DNA of 44,005 bases, from NCBI GenBank assembly GCA_903825445.1, contig CAIKAS010000085.1, forward strand, positions 1-44,005, in the 5' to 3' direction. This stretch comes from an uncultured Acidobacteriia bacterium (GTDB lineage: Bacteria; Acidobacteriota; Terriglobia; Bryobacterales; Bryobacteraceae). The position numbers were made by a program, and so were the translations under genes. Shown here piece by piece: positions 24,295 through 34,184 of this stretch (position 1 is the first letter of the stretch; every line of letters starts with the position of its first letter). The notes beneath the pieces were generated by a model. It ran no database searches. It was not told the origin of the DNA and saw only the letters and a program-made list of their open reading frames with translations.

Positions 24295-24813
24295 ATGGCG
24301 GTGGTCGTCGTGAAAGTAATTTTGTTGATGGCGCTCTCTCTGAGCGCTGCGTTCGGCGACTGCAATTCCGCCCTGCCAAGGGAGGTTGTCGCGCCAGTTG
24401 GCTGGAGGGTATTAGACTTGACTGACTTGGCACAGGATGACAGGCAGATGTGGGAGCATGTACACGCTGGGCGGTGTCCGGGCGTAGCAGTTGGCAGATT
24501 CGCATCTGGCAGTCGGGATTCGTATGCAGTCGCGCTGCTAAAGAACGGTACAGGCAGGGAGCTACTTCAGCAACTGATTGTCTGGCTTTGGGCAGAAGGG
24601 CACTTCTCTGCGATCACGTTGGTCGGTCCCCGGGCGATAGTGGCGGGGCCTTTCGTTGTGTGGATGACTCCGCCAGGGAAGGCTTTCGGAATCGATGGCA
24701 AGCGGCCTATCCGTATCGTTCACGATTCCTTCGTTTACGAGAAGATGGAGGCAGTTGCTACTCAGTATTACTATCTCAACGGAAGGTTCCATACTCTTCA
24801 GACCGCCGAGTGA
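24295..24813 (+). CDS. Small exported protein of unknown function
   Basis: The ATG at 24295 starts a hydrophobic signal sequence (VVVVKVILLMALSLSAAFG) and a mature part of about 150 residues with two cysteines (DCNSALP; GRCPGVAVG) that may pair. A longer frame from TTG 24193 would bury the signal, so it is not preferred. The body has alternating strands (AVALLKNGTGRELLQQLIVWLW; SFVYEKMEAVATQYYYLNG). No family was recognised. The 237 bases upstream hold no gene. Confidence 0.6.
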   Translation: MAVVVVKVILLMALSLSAAFGDCNSALPREVVAPVGWRVLDLTDLAQDDRQMWEHVHAGRCPGVAVGRFASGSRDSYAVALLKNGTGRELLQQLIVWLWAEGHFSAITLVGPRAIVAGPFVVWMTPPGKAFGIDGKRPIRIVHDSFVYEKMEAVATQYYYLNGRFHTLQTAE

Positions 24814-24936
24814 GGAGGGCCTTTCGTCGGTAGGAAATGGTTCGCGCTACTCGCCGGTCCGCGTCAGGATTATCGCTTTCTATCCGTTCGCAGATACGTT
24901 CCAAATCTTCCGCCGCTGGTAACGACCAACCAACTC

Positions 24937-25161
24937 TCAGGGCTGCAAGAACCGATCAAGGCGCTCGCGAACCTGCTCATGGGTGAGGTACTCGCCCCGC
25001 TTCAACGCTTCTTCGCCGCGCTTTACGGCTTCAACGAAACGGGCTTCTTCCTCGAAATAACGCGAAACAATGTCCTGTACCAATTGGTCAGGATTGCGGC
25101 CCTGCTGGGTTGCCGAGCGAGTCAGCTTCGCTTCAACTTCGGGCGGAAAGTGTACTTCCAT
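24937..25161 (-). CDS. Ribbon-helix-helix antitoxin-like protein (orphan)
   Basis: A 74-residue protein with an N-terminal strand (MEVHFPPEVEAKLTRSA) and helices (GRNPDQLVQDIVSRYFEEEARF) typical of CopG/ParD-type antitoxins, ending in YLTHEQVRERLDRF. In intact systems a ParE or RelE toxin follows such a gene. None is present: only 124 bases separate its stop from the previous plus-strand gene. It lies 27 bases downstream of the DUF433 gene. Confidence 0.7.
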   Translation of the reverse strand: MEVHFPPEVEAKLTRSATQQGRNPDQLVQDIVSRYFEEEARFVEAVKRGEEALKRGEYLTHEQVRERLDRFLQP

Positions 25162-25188
25162 TGCTTCGGCTCCTTCCTCCAGGGTACG

Positions 25189-25440
25189 TCAGTGATTTCC
25201 TTGCTGCACCGGCGGAGGAGCGTCAAGACTCCGCGCCGCAAATTCGAGCACTGCTACCACCTGTTCCCGCGTCACGTCGAACCACTCCATTATTTCGTCG
25301 ATGGTCGCGCCGGATTCGAAGTTCTCGAATACGGTGGACACCGGCATACGGGTATCCTTAAACACCCATGCGCCGCTAACCTTGCCGGGGATGCTCTCCA
25401 CGGCGGAGCACTGTGACCAGTCGAGGGCTGTCGTTGCCAT
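25189..25440 (-). CDS. DUF433 antitoxin-like protein (orphan)
   Basis: An 83-residue protein with the DUF433 pattern: SIPGKVSGAWVFKDTRMPVSTV, then a helix-turn-helix-like FESGATIDEIMEWFDVTREQVVAVLEFAA. DUF433 proteins usually pair with a DUF5615 PIN-like toxin; no such gene follows. The next gene is the orphan ribbon-helix-helix protein. Confidence 0.82.
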   Translation of the reverse strand: MATTALDWSQCSAVESIPGKVSGAWVFKDTRMPVSTVFENFESGATIDEIMEWFDVTREQVVAVLEFAARSLDAPPPVQQGNH

Positions 25441-25581
25441 TCTATGCGCTCGTTCCTTTAGGGTATGTCAACCGACTGTGGCGGCAAAATCGACAGTGGG
25501 TCCGTCTGAATCCGCCCGACGGCTTTCGCACTTGACAAGCGGCGGACGCGGTTTTGCCTAGCGTGGTGGGATAATCCGACA

Positions 25582-26619
25582 ATGGGAAATATCAACCGGC
25601 TCCAGCATCCAGGATGGGTGGGAATTGTGTTGCCACTAGCCCTTTCTGTCATATCAACGTTTAGTCCAGGAACGGTCAGAGGTTGGCTGCTTTTGGCTGC
25701 GGTAGTGGCGTCGGTTTGGACATTTCACTACACCGATTTTGCTAGTCGAAGGATGGGAGCAACGGCCATCGCCGCGGTGGTATTTATCGGGATCGCAGTT
25801 AGCATTTTCTTTGTCGGGCAAGCGGTTGATGCCAGAACCAATGCCGCCCCCCATAATGTCGCTGAAGTCAATAAACAGGCGACTGTTTCGGTAACGGTGG
25901 CACCCGTCCAATCTCCGACCAACGGCAGCACAGCCGGGCCGCCTCTGTCTTCCAGTGTGAGTGAAGGCACCTCCACTATTCCCCGAACAGGCCGTAAATC
26001 TAATTCCAATGCCCGCAACACAATAGGGAACGACAATACGGTTGTGAATGCGCCGATTCCTCCCTCGATGGGTGATGGCAACACGATTGTAGGCGCCACT
26101 GATTCAAACGGAAACGCGATTTATAACAAGGGCGGCACGGCCATCGGGAGAGGCGCTAAGGCTGATTCAACTTCAATCGCAATAGGCGCTGGGGCGAATG
26201 CCGGAGCAACCTCGGTGGTCCAGAACAACGTTCAGGGGATAAATATCGGGCCGGGCGCTACGGTTGTAAATCCGCAAGTATTTAATCAGTCTCCGCCAGC
26301 TACGATCCTTTGGAAGGTCATCGATTACGCGCCTAACGGCAATGAATTTGTGTCTCACTGGGCGATAACAGTCAGCGGGGCCGCCATCCCTCAGCTGATC
26401 GCAGAAGTCCATGCTGTGTCACTCATCAGGGCAGTGGTGTCGCCGCCGCTTGTGATGGGCCTCGGTCTCAGTGATTTACGCGATGGAAGCATGACTAGTT
26501 CTATTAACAATGTTTTTGGACGCCTCACGTTGGAGGCGCATCTTAAGGAAGCAGGAGATCCGATCAACGTGGCATTCAGCTGCGGTGGAATTGAATGTAT
26601 TGTCAGACCGGAGCGCTAG
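25582..26619 (+). CDS. Inner-membrane protein with YadA-head-like repeats
   Basis: The 345 residues start with three likely membrane helices (about 12-28, 33-49, 58-80). A Ser/Thr/Pro-rich linker (95-140) leads to repeats at about 145-235 (NTIGNDNTVV; GNTIVGATDS; TAIGRGAKADSTSIAIGAGA), which have the 14-residue SxAIGxxAxA pattern of trimeric autotransporter heads. A C-terminal domain (240-345) with two cysteines (SCGGIEC) ends the protein. There is no autotransporter beta-barrel anchor. I do not know this architecture; the repeat likeness is seen directly and the topology is inferred. Confidence 0.65.
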   Translation: MGNINRLQHPGWVGIVLPLALSVISTFSPGTVRGWLLLAAVVASVWTFHYTDFASRRMGATAIAAVVFIGIAVSIFFVGQAVDARTNAAPHNVAEVNKQATVSVTVAPVQSPTNGSTAGPPLSSSVSEGTSTIPRTGRKSNSNARNTIGNDNTVVNAPIPPSMGDGNTIVGATDSNGNAIYNKGGTAIGRGAKADSTSIAIGAGANAGATSVVQNNVQGINIGPGATVVNPQVFNQSPPATILWKVIDYAPNGNEFVSHWAITVSGAAIPQLIAEVHAVSLIRAVVSPPLVMGLGLSDLRDGSMTSSINNVFGRLTLEAHLKEAGDPINVAFSCGGIECIVRPER

Positions 26620-26670
26620 ATATTGAATAGGCCCATGACTGACGAAGCCGAGCCTCAGACCGATTGTCCG

Positions 26671-28224
26671 CTACGTCTCTTCCCACACATCGCTCGGGAG
26701 CTTAACATCCGGACGCGCCTTGTGAAACCCAGCCAGAGCCTCCGGCGTAGCCGCCGTCTTATCGATATCCAAATATCGCAGCGCCTTGAAACCGCGTAGC
26801 CGGTCAGCCCCCGCCGACGTTATCGCCGTCTCCCATAGCACAAGTTCCCGCAGCTTTGGCAAATCGGCAAGATAATCAAGTACGGCATCGGTGACGCCGG
26901 TACCGCCCAGGTGCAGCACCTCCATGGCCCGCAGTTCGCGGATGTGGCGCGCGCCTTCGTTCGTCACTCCGGTCAGTCCCAGGTTCAGGTTGCGCAGGTC
27001 CGGCGTGCGCTGCAGCAGCGACAGGTCGGCGTCGCTGACCGAAGTTCCGTACAGGCTGAGTTCGCGCAGCGCCGTCATATGGTGCAGCGCGCGGAGTCCG
27101 TCGCCCGTGATCTGCGTGAAACTGAGATCGAGCCGCTGCATCCAGACGCTGCCTTCGAGGCGCAACATGCCGGCATCGTCAAACGCCGTTTCGTCGAGCA
27201 CCAGAACGCGCAGTTCGTGGAGTGAAGGGAAGCCGTCGAAAACGCGGCCCGTGATCTCCGTGCGGCCGAGGCGGATTTCCTCGAGTCTGGTGAACCTGGT
27301 CAGCGGTCGCAGGGACTCGTCGTTGAGATTGACAAAATCCGGCCACTCGTCGATGATGCCGTTGATGTCGTCGGGGTCGAGCCTTTCGAGCGGCGAGAGA
27401 TCCGAACAACTGGCGTCCAGACGCAGGATGACAGTCTTGCCAAACGGTACACTGACGCCGCCACGCGCGGGACCAAGGACAGTGGGGGCGGCATCGATAT
27501 TGAACTCGCCGCGAATCGAAAGCTGGCCCATGGAGCGAGCCGCGGGGAAGATGAGACGGCGGGACGACAGGTCGGCAAGATCGCGGAGAGCGCGCGAGAC
27601 AAGGCTGAGGCTGGCGTGCGTCGCCGGCGCCCCCTGTGGACGCGAAGACTGGGCAGTGCGCATCTTCTCGTCAATGGTCAATTCCTGAATTCGGCTCGAG
27701 AGATCGGCCAGTAAGTCACGCTGCTGGCGGGCGGCATAGGTAACGCGTTCGCGCAGTTCCCCCAGCGGTGTGTGGGTGAGTTGCTGCAACTGGCTGATCA
27801 CGTCGCCAGGTTCATTCAGCGCGCCCTGCAGAATTTCCAGACGCTGCAGGTCTCCATCGGCATGCGCAAGATTCACCTCGGTCATCAGTTGTTCGCACAG
27901 AGTACGCTGTGCCTGGTCGGAGGCTAAATCGGGATGGTAGTTGCGGGCGAGCTCGCGATGCAGTTGCTTGAAACGTTCCGGGTTCGCGGCGGGGCGGACC
28001 AGCGCCGCGGCGCACGCTTCCGCAGAGATGCGGGCCTGTTCGCGGGCCGCCAAAGATTCGCGGTGCGCGGCGGGATAGAACCGTGCGCGGAGCTTCGCTG
28101 CCTGTGCGCGGGCTTCGTCAAGTTCCACGTAACGGGGGCCGACAGTGCGCAGAAATCGGCGTTCCAGATTATGCAGGGAGAGACGGAGAAGTGCCAGTTC
28201 CAAATGGCCGACAGAGGAATTCAT
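26671..28224 (-). CDS. J-like domain protein with leucine-rich repeats
   Basis: Residues about 83-135 resemble helices II-III of a J-domain, with the HPD motif at 97-99 (LARNYHPDLASDQ), the element that stimulates DnaK. A coiled region follows, then a strand segment, and residues about 310-505 carry 24-residue leucine-rich repeats of the L..L.L..T.(I/V)(T/S)D type (LRELSLYGTSVSDADL; LRNLNLGLTGVTNEG). No signal peptide is seen, so it is probably cytosolic. It follows the DUF1501 gene by 40 bases on the same strand, so it may be the third gene of that operon. Confidence 0.75.
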   Translation of the reverse strand: MNSSVGHLELALLRLSLHNLERRFLRTVGPRYVELDEARAQAAKLRARFYPAAHRESLAAREQARISAEACAAALVRPAANPERFKQLHRELARNYHPDLASDQAQRTLCEQLMTEVNLAHADGDLQRLEILQGALNEPGDVISQLQQLTHTPLGELRERVTYAARQQRDLLADLSSRIQELTIDEKMRTAQSSRPQGAPATHASLSLVSRALRDLADLSSRRLIFPAARSMGQLSIRGEFNIDAAPTVLGPARGGVSVPFGKTVILRLDASCSDLSPLERLDPDDINGIIDEWPDFVNLNDESLRPLTRFTRLEEIRLGRTEITGRVFDGFPSLHELRVLVLDETAFDDAGMLRLEGSVWMQRLDLSFTQITGDGLRALHHMTALRELSLYGTSVSDADLSLLQRTPDLRNLNLGLTGVTNEGARHIRELRAMEVLHLGGTGVTDAVLDYLADLPKLRELVLWETAITSAGADRLRGFKALRYLDIDKTAATPEALAGFHKARPDVKLPSDVWEET

Positions 28225-28264
28225 CGCCTGGCAAGAATAACATGCGTGCCCGTTTGATCGCCGG

Positions 28265-29686
28265 TCAGGCCAGCAACTGTTTGACGACGTTGCCTTCCAC
28301 GTCGGTAAGGCGGAAATCGCGGCCCTGAAATCGGTAGGTCAGCCGCTTATGGTCAATGCCAAGCAGTTGCATCGCCGTGGCATGCAGATCATGAACCGAG
28401 ACTGGGTTCTCCGCCACGTTGTAGCCGATCTCATCGGTAGCGCCAATGGTCTGGCCCGGCTTGATGCCGCCACCGGCGAGCCATACGGTGAAGGCCTTCG
28501 GATGGTGATCGCGGCCCAGGAACTTGACGCCGCCCCGGCCCTCGTTCACGGGCGTTCTGCCGAATTCGCCGGCCCATACGATCAGCGTGTCGTCGAGCAA
28601 TCCGCGCTGCTTCAGATCCTTCACCAGCGCAGTGGCCGGGCCGTCGGTTTCGCGGCAGACTGCCGGGAGTTTATTGACGATATCGTCGTTGAGGTTCGCC
28701 CCGTGCGTATCCCAGTCGCGATGGAAGAGTTGCACGAAGCGCACACCGCGTTCCACCAGCCTCCTCGCAAGCAGGCAGTTGTTCGCGAAGGACGGCTGGC
28801 CGGGAGTCGTGCCGTACATCTTGTGGATGTGGTCTGGCTCGTTAGAGAAATCCTGCAAGTCGGGAACGCTGGTCTGCATCTTGTACGCCATCTCATAGGC
28901 GGCGATGCGCGTGGTGATTTCAGGATCGTTGACGTCGGCGAGTTCGTTGCGATTGAGTCCGTTAATGAGGTCGAGCGACCGCCGCTGCGTTGCCGCCGAC
29001 ATGCCTTCGGGATTGGAGACGAAAAGAATCGGGTCGCCCTGCTTGCGAAACGGCACGCCCTGATGCATGGTGGGCAGAAAGCCGCTCGACCAGCAGGCGG
29101 TGCCGCCATCCGGCTGGCTGGAACCGGAGAGCAGAACGACGAACGCGGGAAGATCTTTACTGTCGCTGCCGATTCCGTAAGTCAGCCACGAGCCGAAACT
29201 GGGCCGGCCGGGAATCTGGAAACCTGTGCTGAGATAAATCTGCGCCGGGCTGTGATTGAACTGCGTGGTGTGCATCGACTTGATGAACGTCACGTCGTCG
29301 GCAATGGTCTGCAGGCCGGGCAGCAGGTTGGAAATAGTGGCACCGGATTGCCCGTACTGCTGGAAGGTGTGCGGCGAGGCCAGGATCTTCGGCACGCCTT
29401 TGATGAACGCAAAACGCTCGCCCTGAATGAAGCTGTCGGGGATCGGCTGGCCGTCGAGTTTGGCGAGTTGTGGCTTGTGGTCGAAGAGATCTACCTGAGA
29501 GGGGCCGCCGGCCATGTAGAGATAGATCACGCGCTTCGCTTTGGCGGGGAAGTGAAGGCCTGTATAGGCGGAGTGCAGCGGATTCGTCTGCGCTTCCAGC
29601 ATCGATGCGAGAGCCGCGCTGCCGATGCCGAGTCCGGCGGTGCGTCCGAAAAACTGGCGGCGGGTGATGTCGTGAAGAAGGTTCAT
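28265..29686 (-). CDS. Tat-exported DUF1501 protein
   Basis: A 473-residue protein with a twin-arginine signal ([20 protein letters not shown]) and DUF1501 motifs: [42 protein letters not shown] and [17 protein letters not shown]. The fold is alkaline-phosphatase/sulfatase-like. It begins one base after the stop of the PSD1 gene. The two occur together very often in Planctomycetes, Verrucomicrobia and Acidobacteria. The substrate is unknown. Confidence 0.93.
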   Translation of the reverse strand: MNLLHDITRRQFFGRTAGLGIGSAALASMLEAQTNPLHSAYTGLHFPAKAKRVIYLYMAGGPSQVDLFDHKPQLAKLDGQPIPDSFIQGERFAFIKGVPKILASPHTFQQYGQSGATISNLLPGLQTIADDVTFIKSMHTTQFNHSPAQIYLSTGFQIPGRPSFGSWLTYGIGSDSKDLPAFVVLLSGSSQPDGGTACWSSGFLPTMHQGVPFRKQGDPILFVSNPEGMSAATQRRSLDLINGLNRNELADVNDPEITTRIAAYEMAYKMQTSVPDLQDFSNEPDHIHKMYGTTPGQPSFANNCLLARRLVERGVRFVQLFHRDWDTHGANLNDDIVNKLPAVCRETDGPATALVKDLKQRGLLDDTLIVWAGEFGRTPVNEGRGGVKFLGRDHHPKAFTVWLAGGGIKPGQTIGATDEIGYNVAENPVSVHDLHATAMQLLGIDHKRLTYRFQGRDFRLTDVEGNVVKQLLA

Positions 29687-29687
29687 G

Positions 29688-32600
29688 TCAGTGCCTCGTC
29701 AGTGTTTCGTCCAGATTTAGCAGATCGCGCGAGAGCATGGTCCACGCGGCCAGATCGGCGTTGGGTGTTAGTGCGACCGATTCGGCCTCTTTGAGATAAG
29801 CCGCGAAGTAGCGGCGCTCGGTATCGAATGCCTTTTGCAGCAGGTCGGATTCGGCGTTGTCGGGATGGCGGCTGGTTGCCAGCATGAAGGCGTAATCAAT
29901 GCGGGCTTTCGCATCGCCGGTTGATTCCTTTTGGATGCGCTTCGCCATGGCCTGCGCGGCTTCGAAAAATGCAGGGTCGTTCAGCGTGGTGAGAGCCTGT
30001 AGCGGAGTGTCGGTATGACTGCGGCGTGGTGTGCAGTATTCGCGACTTGTGGCATCGAAGACCGTCATGCCCGGATAAGGCGCGGCTCGGCGAATGAAAG
30101 TGTAGATGCCACGCCGGTAACGATCTTCGCCGGTGCTCATCGTCCAGGTGTCTGAATCCTTTTCATACGGTAGTTCCCAAACGCCATTTGGTTGATACGG
30201 GAAGACGCTGGGGCCGCCGATCTTTGCGCTGAGCAGACCGCTGGCGGATAACGTGATATCACGGACCATTTCGGCTTCCACCCGGAAACGCGCGCCGCGC
30301 GAGAGCAGAATATTCGCCGGATCTTTTTCGATGAGCTCGGGCGTTGCTTTCGACGATTGCCGGTACGTCGCCGACGTCACGATCATCCGCTGCAGGGCCT
30401 TGAGATCCCAGCCGCCGTCCATGAATTCTGTGGCGAGCCAGTCCAGCAGTTCGGGGTGCGAAGGGCGCGATCCCTGCGTGCCGAAATCCTCGCTGGTTTC
30501 CACGATGCCGCGCCCGAAGTACGTTTCCCAAACATGGTTGACGAAGACGCGCGCAGTCAGCGGATTATCTCGGCTTACCAGCCATTTCGCCAGCGCCAGA
30601 CGGTTCTGCGGCTGATCGGGCGGCAGGGTACCCAGGAACGCGGGAATACCCGCCTGAACATCTCCCGTCTTGGCGGTGAAACTGCCCCGAATGCGAATCG
30701 TCGCGCCGGGATTGGTCACCGCCGTGTTTTCCGACATGACCAGCGTTGTGGGAATACCCAGCGCCTGAACCTGTGCCTGGAGATCTTTGATCGCATTCCG
30801 AATATTCGTCAACTCAGTCGCCTGACCGCGGTACCGGGCCGTGAGTTGTGTCGCCTGCTGCTTCGTTCTCTGCGCGGCTGCGACAGACAGCACCGGGCGG
30901 AGTGTCGCGCTCACTTCCACAACGCGTTTGGGCGTTGCTGAACCTGTGACAGACAGGCGAAATCGTCCGATGCCTTGATGTCCGTTCTCGGTGGCCTGGT
31001 TGATAGTGACGCGGATGACACCGTTGGGCGCAACCGTCAGCGGCGACTCAGGGATCATGACCATTTGCCGCGGCAGGCGCTGGTTGTTCTCTTCCTTTGA
31101 AACGTCCACAACCCAGACTTGCGGGAACTTCTTGCCCGGGCCCTGCTGACCGGCGCTGGAGTTGTCGTCCATCGCGGTCTCTTTGACGGCCATGCGAGCG
31201 AGCTTCGTGATCGACGAACCTGCCTCGATATTCACATCGCGGATCATCAGGTTGCCGTAGTAATCGCGGCCTGGACCACCGCGTGGCAGGCTGGGATCGG
31301 GAAGCGCTTCGAGGCGGATGCCCGTGATCGTTTTGAGGGACGTCTTTGCTTCGATGGTGTAAGTATCCACCTCGGGATTTGTGCCGGATGCCAGCACGGA
31401 GTTATCGGCCAGTACCGTGAGCGTGCTGCCGCCGCTCGATGCCGCGCGCTCCGGGTGCAGCGGCTGCCACTGCTTTTCCGCGTCCAGAATGCTCTGCTCC
31501 CAGACGCTCTGGCGTTGCATCGCCGCGTCCGAATCGTCATTCAGCTGGCTCTGCCATTTCTTGATCTCGGCATTCAGCGCGTCCCGTTTGGTTTGCTGAT
31601 CCGGCGCGGGAAGGTCGACCACAGGCTCCGTAAACGGTGTCGAACTCTTAGTGAATTCCGCGTTATTGAAGAACGCAACCAATGAGTAGAACTGTTTCTG
31701 CGTGAATGGGTCGAACTTGTGGTCGTGACATTCAGCGCAGCCCATGGTGGAGCCGAGCAGCGCGTTGCTCACCGTCGTGGCGCGGTCCAGCTGGATGTTC
31801 CAGTTGTTCTCTTCCGGGTCGACGCCGCCTTCATTATTGAACATCGAGTTGCGCAGGAAACCGGTCGCAATCTTCTGTGATTGGCTGGCATTCGGCAGCA
31901 TATCTCCGGCGATCTGTTCGGTCACAAACTGGTCGAAATGCATGTTGGAGTTCAGCGACTGGATGACCCAATCGCGATATGGCCACATCGAGCGGCGTTC
32001 GTCCTTCTCATAGCCGTTGGAATCCGCATAGCGTGCGAGATCGAGCCAGAGCCGCGCCCAGCGCTCGCCATAGCGATCGGACGCGAGCAGACGGTCCACC
32101 AAGCGATCATAAGCATCGGGCCGCGTATCGCGAACAAAAGCATCCACCTCAGTTGGTGTGGGCGGAAGGCCGATAAGGTCGAGGCTCAGGCGGCGAATCA
32201 GCGTCTCTTTCGAAGCTTCAGGCGACGGATGCAGCCCTTCTTTCTCCAGGCGCGCAAGAATGAACCGGTCGATATCGTTGCGTGCCCAACTCTGGTCTTT
32301 CACGGCCGGAATCGCGGGCTTTACGGGCTTGAGGTAGGACCAGTGCTCTTCCCCGGCCAGCGCATCCGGCCAGACGGCGCCGTGATCGATCCAGGTCGCG
32401 ATGGCCTCGATCTGCGCAGGCGTGAGCGGCGTCATCCCCATAGGCATTTGCGGTTCGCCGTCCAGGCCGCGAAGACGGTGGATTATGCGCGAATCTTTGC
32501 TGTTGCCTGGAGTGATGGCGCGCATGGCGAAAGCGCGGGCGTCCAGCCGAAGTCCGCCAATCGGGCGATTGCCGGCATGGCAGCCATAGCAGGTATCCTT

Positions 32601-32705
32601 CAGTACGGGTAGAACCTGACTGGCGAAGTCCGGCGCAGGAGACTGAGACGGAAGTGTGGCAACGACCACGAAGAACGCGACGGTAGCGACTAGGGCTGGT
32701 CTCAT
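29688..32705 (-). CDS. PSD1-type cytochrome c with DUF1549 and DUF1553 domains
   Basis: The 1005 residues begin with a signal peptide and a cytochrome c-like domain with heme site CYGCH (39-43) and a PQMPMG distal loop. DUF1549 follows ([52 protein letters not shown]), with a second [11 protein letters not shown] motif. A middle beta-rich region comes next, then DUF1553 ([21 protein letters not shown] through the C-terminus). It is a periplasmic or surface protein, thought to act with DUF1501 in breakdown of sugars or sulfated compounds. The reaction is not established. Confidence 0.93.
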   Translation of the reverse strand: MRPALVATVAFFVVVATLPSQSPAPDFASQVLPVLKDTCYGCHAGNRPIGGLRLDARAFAMRAITPGNSKDSRIIHRLRGLDGEPQMPMGMTPLTPAQIEAIATWIDHGAVWPDALAGEEHWSYLKPVKPAIPAVKDQSWARNDIDRFILARLEKEGLHPSPEASKETLIRRLSLDLIGLPPTPTEVDAFVRDTRPDAYDRLVDRLLASDRYGERWARLWLDLARYADSNGYEKDERRSMWPYRDWVIQSLNSNMHFDQFVTEQIAGDMLPNASQSQKIATGFLRNSMFNNEGGVDPEENNWNIQLDRATTVSNALLGSTMGCAECHDHKFDPFTQKQFYSLVAFFNNAEFTKSSTPFTEPVVDLPAPDQQTKRDALNAEIKKWQSQLNDDSDAAMQRQSVWEQSILDAEKQWQPLHPERAASSGGSTLTVLADNSVLASGTNPEVDTYTIEAKTSLKTITGIRLEALPDPSLPRGGPGRDYYGNLMIRDVNIEAGSSITKLARMAVKETAMDDNSSAGQQGPGKKFPQVWVVDVSKEENNQRLPRQMVMIPESPLTVAPNGVIRVTINQATENGHQGIGRFRLSVTGSATPKRVVEVSATLRPVLSVAAAQRTKQQATQLTARYRGQATELTNIRNAIKDLQAQVQALGIPTTLVMSENTAVTNPGATIRIRGSFTAKTGDVQAGIPAFLGTLPPDQPQNRLALAKWLVSRDNPLTARVFVNHVWETYFGRGIVETSEDFGTQGSRPSHPELLDWLATEFMDGGWDLKALQRMIVTSATYRQSSKATPELIEKDPANILLSRGARFRVEAEMVRDITLSASGLLSAKIGGPSVFPYQPNGVWELPYEKDSDTWTMSTGEDRYRRGIYTFIRRAAPYPGMTVFDATSREYCTPRRSHTDTPLQALTTLNDPAFFEAAQAMAKRIQKESTGDAKARIDYAFMLATSRHPDNAESDLLQKAFDTERRYFAAYLKEAESVALTPNADLAAWTMLSRDLLNLDETLTRH

Positions 32706-32830
32706 CTGGCTGTCGGCACCTGTAATGTTATCGCAGATGCAGCGCTGTAGTGATATGATTTCCCCGAGCTGCCTTTACGCCGCTCGCCCGGGTCCAACCA
32801 GGCTTTATTTGAATAACAAGGGAGTCCTTC

Positions 32831-34009
32831 GTGTTTCGTCCTTTTAACGTCGTCTCGATGAGTTTGATGAGTGTGATCGCCGTCGCCATTCCGGCGTTGG
32901 CCCAAACCCCCGCCGCCCCGGCACCGCCGCCCGCCGTGGGAGCTAGTGGCCCCGGACGCGCGGCGCGCACACCGGTTCCCACCCGAGATCCGCACACTCC
33001 CGGTTACGTGACTGCGAAGGAGTTGCCGGATGGCACCGTTCCTTCCCCGAAGGAAGACGGGAATTTCATCATTGGCAAGACGCATCCGGCAGCTCCGGAG
33101 ACGACCGTCCAGGATGGCGTGCCGCAGGGAGCGGTCATCAACTTCACGATGGCCTCCACCGACAGCAAGATCTACCCTGGCATCATCCGTGAACCGGCCA
33201 TGCCGCTCGGCATTCCCGACCCGAACAACCCGGCCAAGATCGACGTTCCCTCCAGTCACGCGGCTCCCTATACGCGCCGAGTTGCTGTCTACGTGCCGAA
33301 GCAGTATGTACCCGGTACTGTCGCGCCATTCATCGTTGGCGCCGATGGACCGGATCGCGGATTGTTCACGGTGCTCGATAATCTGATCGCACAGCATCGC
33401 CTGCCGGTGATGATCGGAATTTCCATCAGCAGCGGCGGTGGCGACGCGCAGGGTAGCCAGCGGGGTCTTGAATACGACACGATGTCCGGGCTGTACGCGG
33501 AGTTTGTGGAGAAAGAAGTGTTGCCGTTAGTGGAGGCGCAGGCCAATGTGAAGCTTACGAAAGATCCCGACGCCCGCGCCACGATGGGCGGCAGTTCCGG
33601 CGGTTCAGCGGCGCTCGAAATGGCCTGGTATCACACCGATCTCTATCACCGCGTCCTGACGTATTCCGGAACCTATGTGAACCAGCAGTGGCCCTGGAAT
33701 CCGGCAACTCCCCACGGGGCGTGGGGTTTCCATGAGACCATCATTCCGAACTCGCCGGTGAAGCCGATTCGCATCTGGATGGAAGTCGGAGACCGCGACA
33801 ACTACAACCCAAACGTCATGACCGACAATATGCACGATTGGGTTGTCGCGAACGAGAACATGGCGAAAGTGCTGGCGGCGAAGGGCTATCACTACCAGTT
33901 CGTCTTTGCCGTAAATGCCGGCCACACCGACGGAGCAGTAAAGCGCCAGACGCTGCCGGAGGCACTGGAATACGTCTGGCAAGGGTATCCGATCGAAGGC
34001 AAAAAGTAG
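32831..34009 (+). CDS. Exported esterase, enterochelin esterase/feruloyl esterase-like
   Basis: The start is GTG 32831 with a GGAG site six bases before it. A signal peptide ends near ALAQ (residue 25), followed by a Pro/Ala-rich linker. The alpha/beta hydrolase domain shows RRVAVYVPKQYVPG, the nucleophile elbow GSSGG with Ser256, a likely acid in EVGDRDNYNP and the His in NAGHTDGAV. Length is 392. It is divergent from the PSD1 operon across a 125-base gap. It may act on acylated sugars; the substrate is not known. Confidence 0.86.
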   Translation: MFRPFNVVSMSLMSVIAVAIPALAQTPAAPAPPPAVGASGPGRAARTPVPTRDPHTPGYVTAKELPDGTVPSPKEDGNFIIGKTHPAAPETTVQDGVPQGAVINFTMASTDSKIYPGIIREPAMPLGIPDPNNPAKIDVPSSHAAPYTRRVAVYVPKQYVPGTVAPFIVGADGPDRGLFTVLDNLIAQHRLPVMIGISISSGGGDAQGSQRGLEYDTMSGLYAEFVEKEVLPLVEAQANVKLTKDPDARATMGGSSGGSAALEMAWYHTDLYHRVLTYSGTYVNQQWPWNPATPHGAWGFHETIIPNSPVKPIRIWMEVGDRDNYNPNVMTDNMHDWVVANENMAKVLAAKGYHYQFVFAVNAGHTDGAVKRQTLPEALEYVWQGYPIEGKK

Positions 34010-34115
34010 TGTGTCGCCGGAGCCGCGCCGCTTGATGCACTTCGGAGACGGCAAATGGGCAACAGCGCTACCTCGTGACGTCTGTTAACCACAGAGTGTT
34101 GCATATACGACACAC

Positions 34116-34139
34116 ATGGAAGTCTTTTACTCCTTCCAT
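34116..34139 (+). promoter_or_regulatory. Hairpin upstream of lpxC
   Basis: ATGGAAG and CTTCCAT form a perfect 7-bp stem with a 10-base T-rich loop (TCTTTTACTC). It lies 41 bases before the lpxC ATG and 19 bases before a second hairpin that covers that ATG. No T-run follows, so it is unlikely to be an intrinsic terminator. Confidence 0.45.
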
Positions 34140-34158
34140 ATCAAATATTTACGCCAGC

Positions 34159-34184
34159 ACCATGCTCTGACGGGTTAGCATGGT
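34159..34184 (+). promoter_or_regulatory. Hairpin covering the lpxC start codon
   Basis: ACCATGCT (34159-34166) and AGCATGGT (34177-34184) form a perfect 8-bp stem; the lpxC ATG (34180-34182) lies in the right arm. The left arm contains a minimal ATG CTC TGA reading frame. No good ribosome site precedes the start. The fold could hold lpxC translation low until opened. Confidence 0.5.

Noticed and set aside
28349..29794. 481-codon plus-strand frame opposite DUF1501
   Set aside because: Antisense shadow of a clear Tat-exported DUF1501 gene; no motif of its own.
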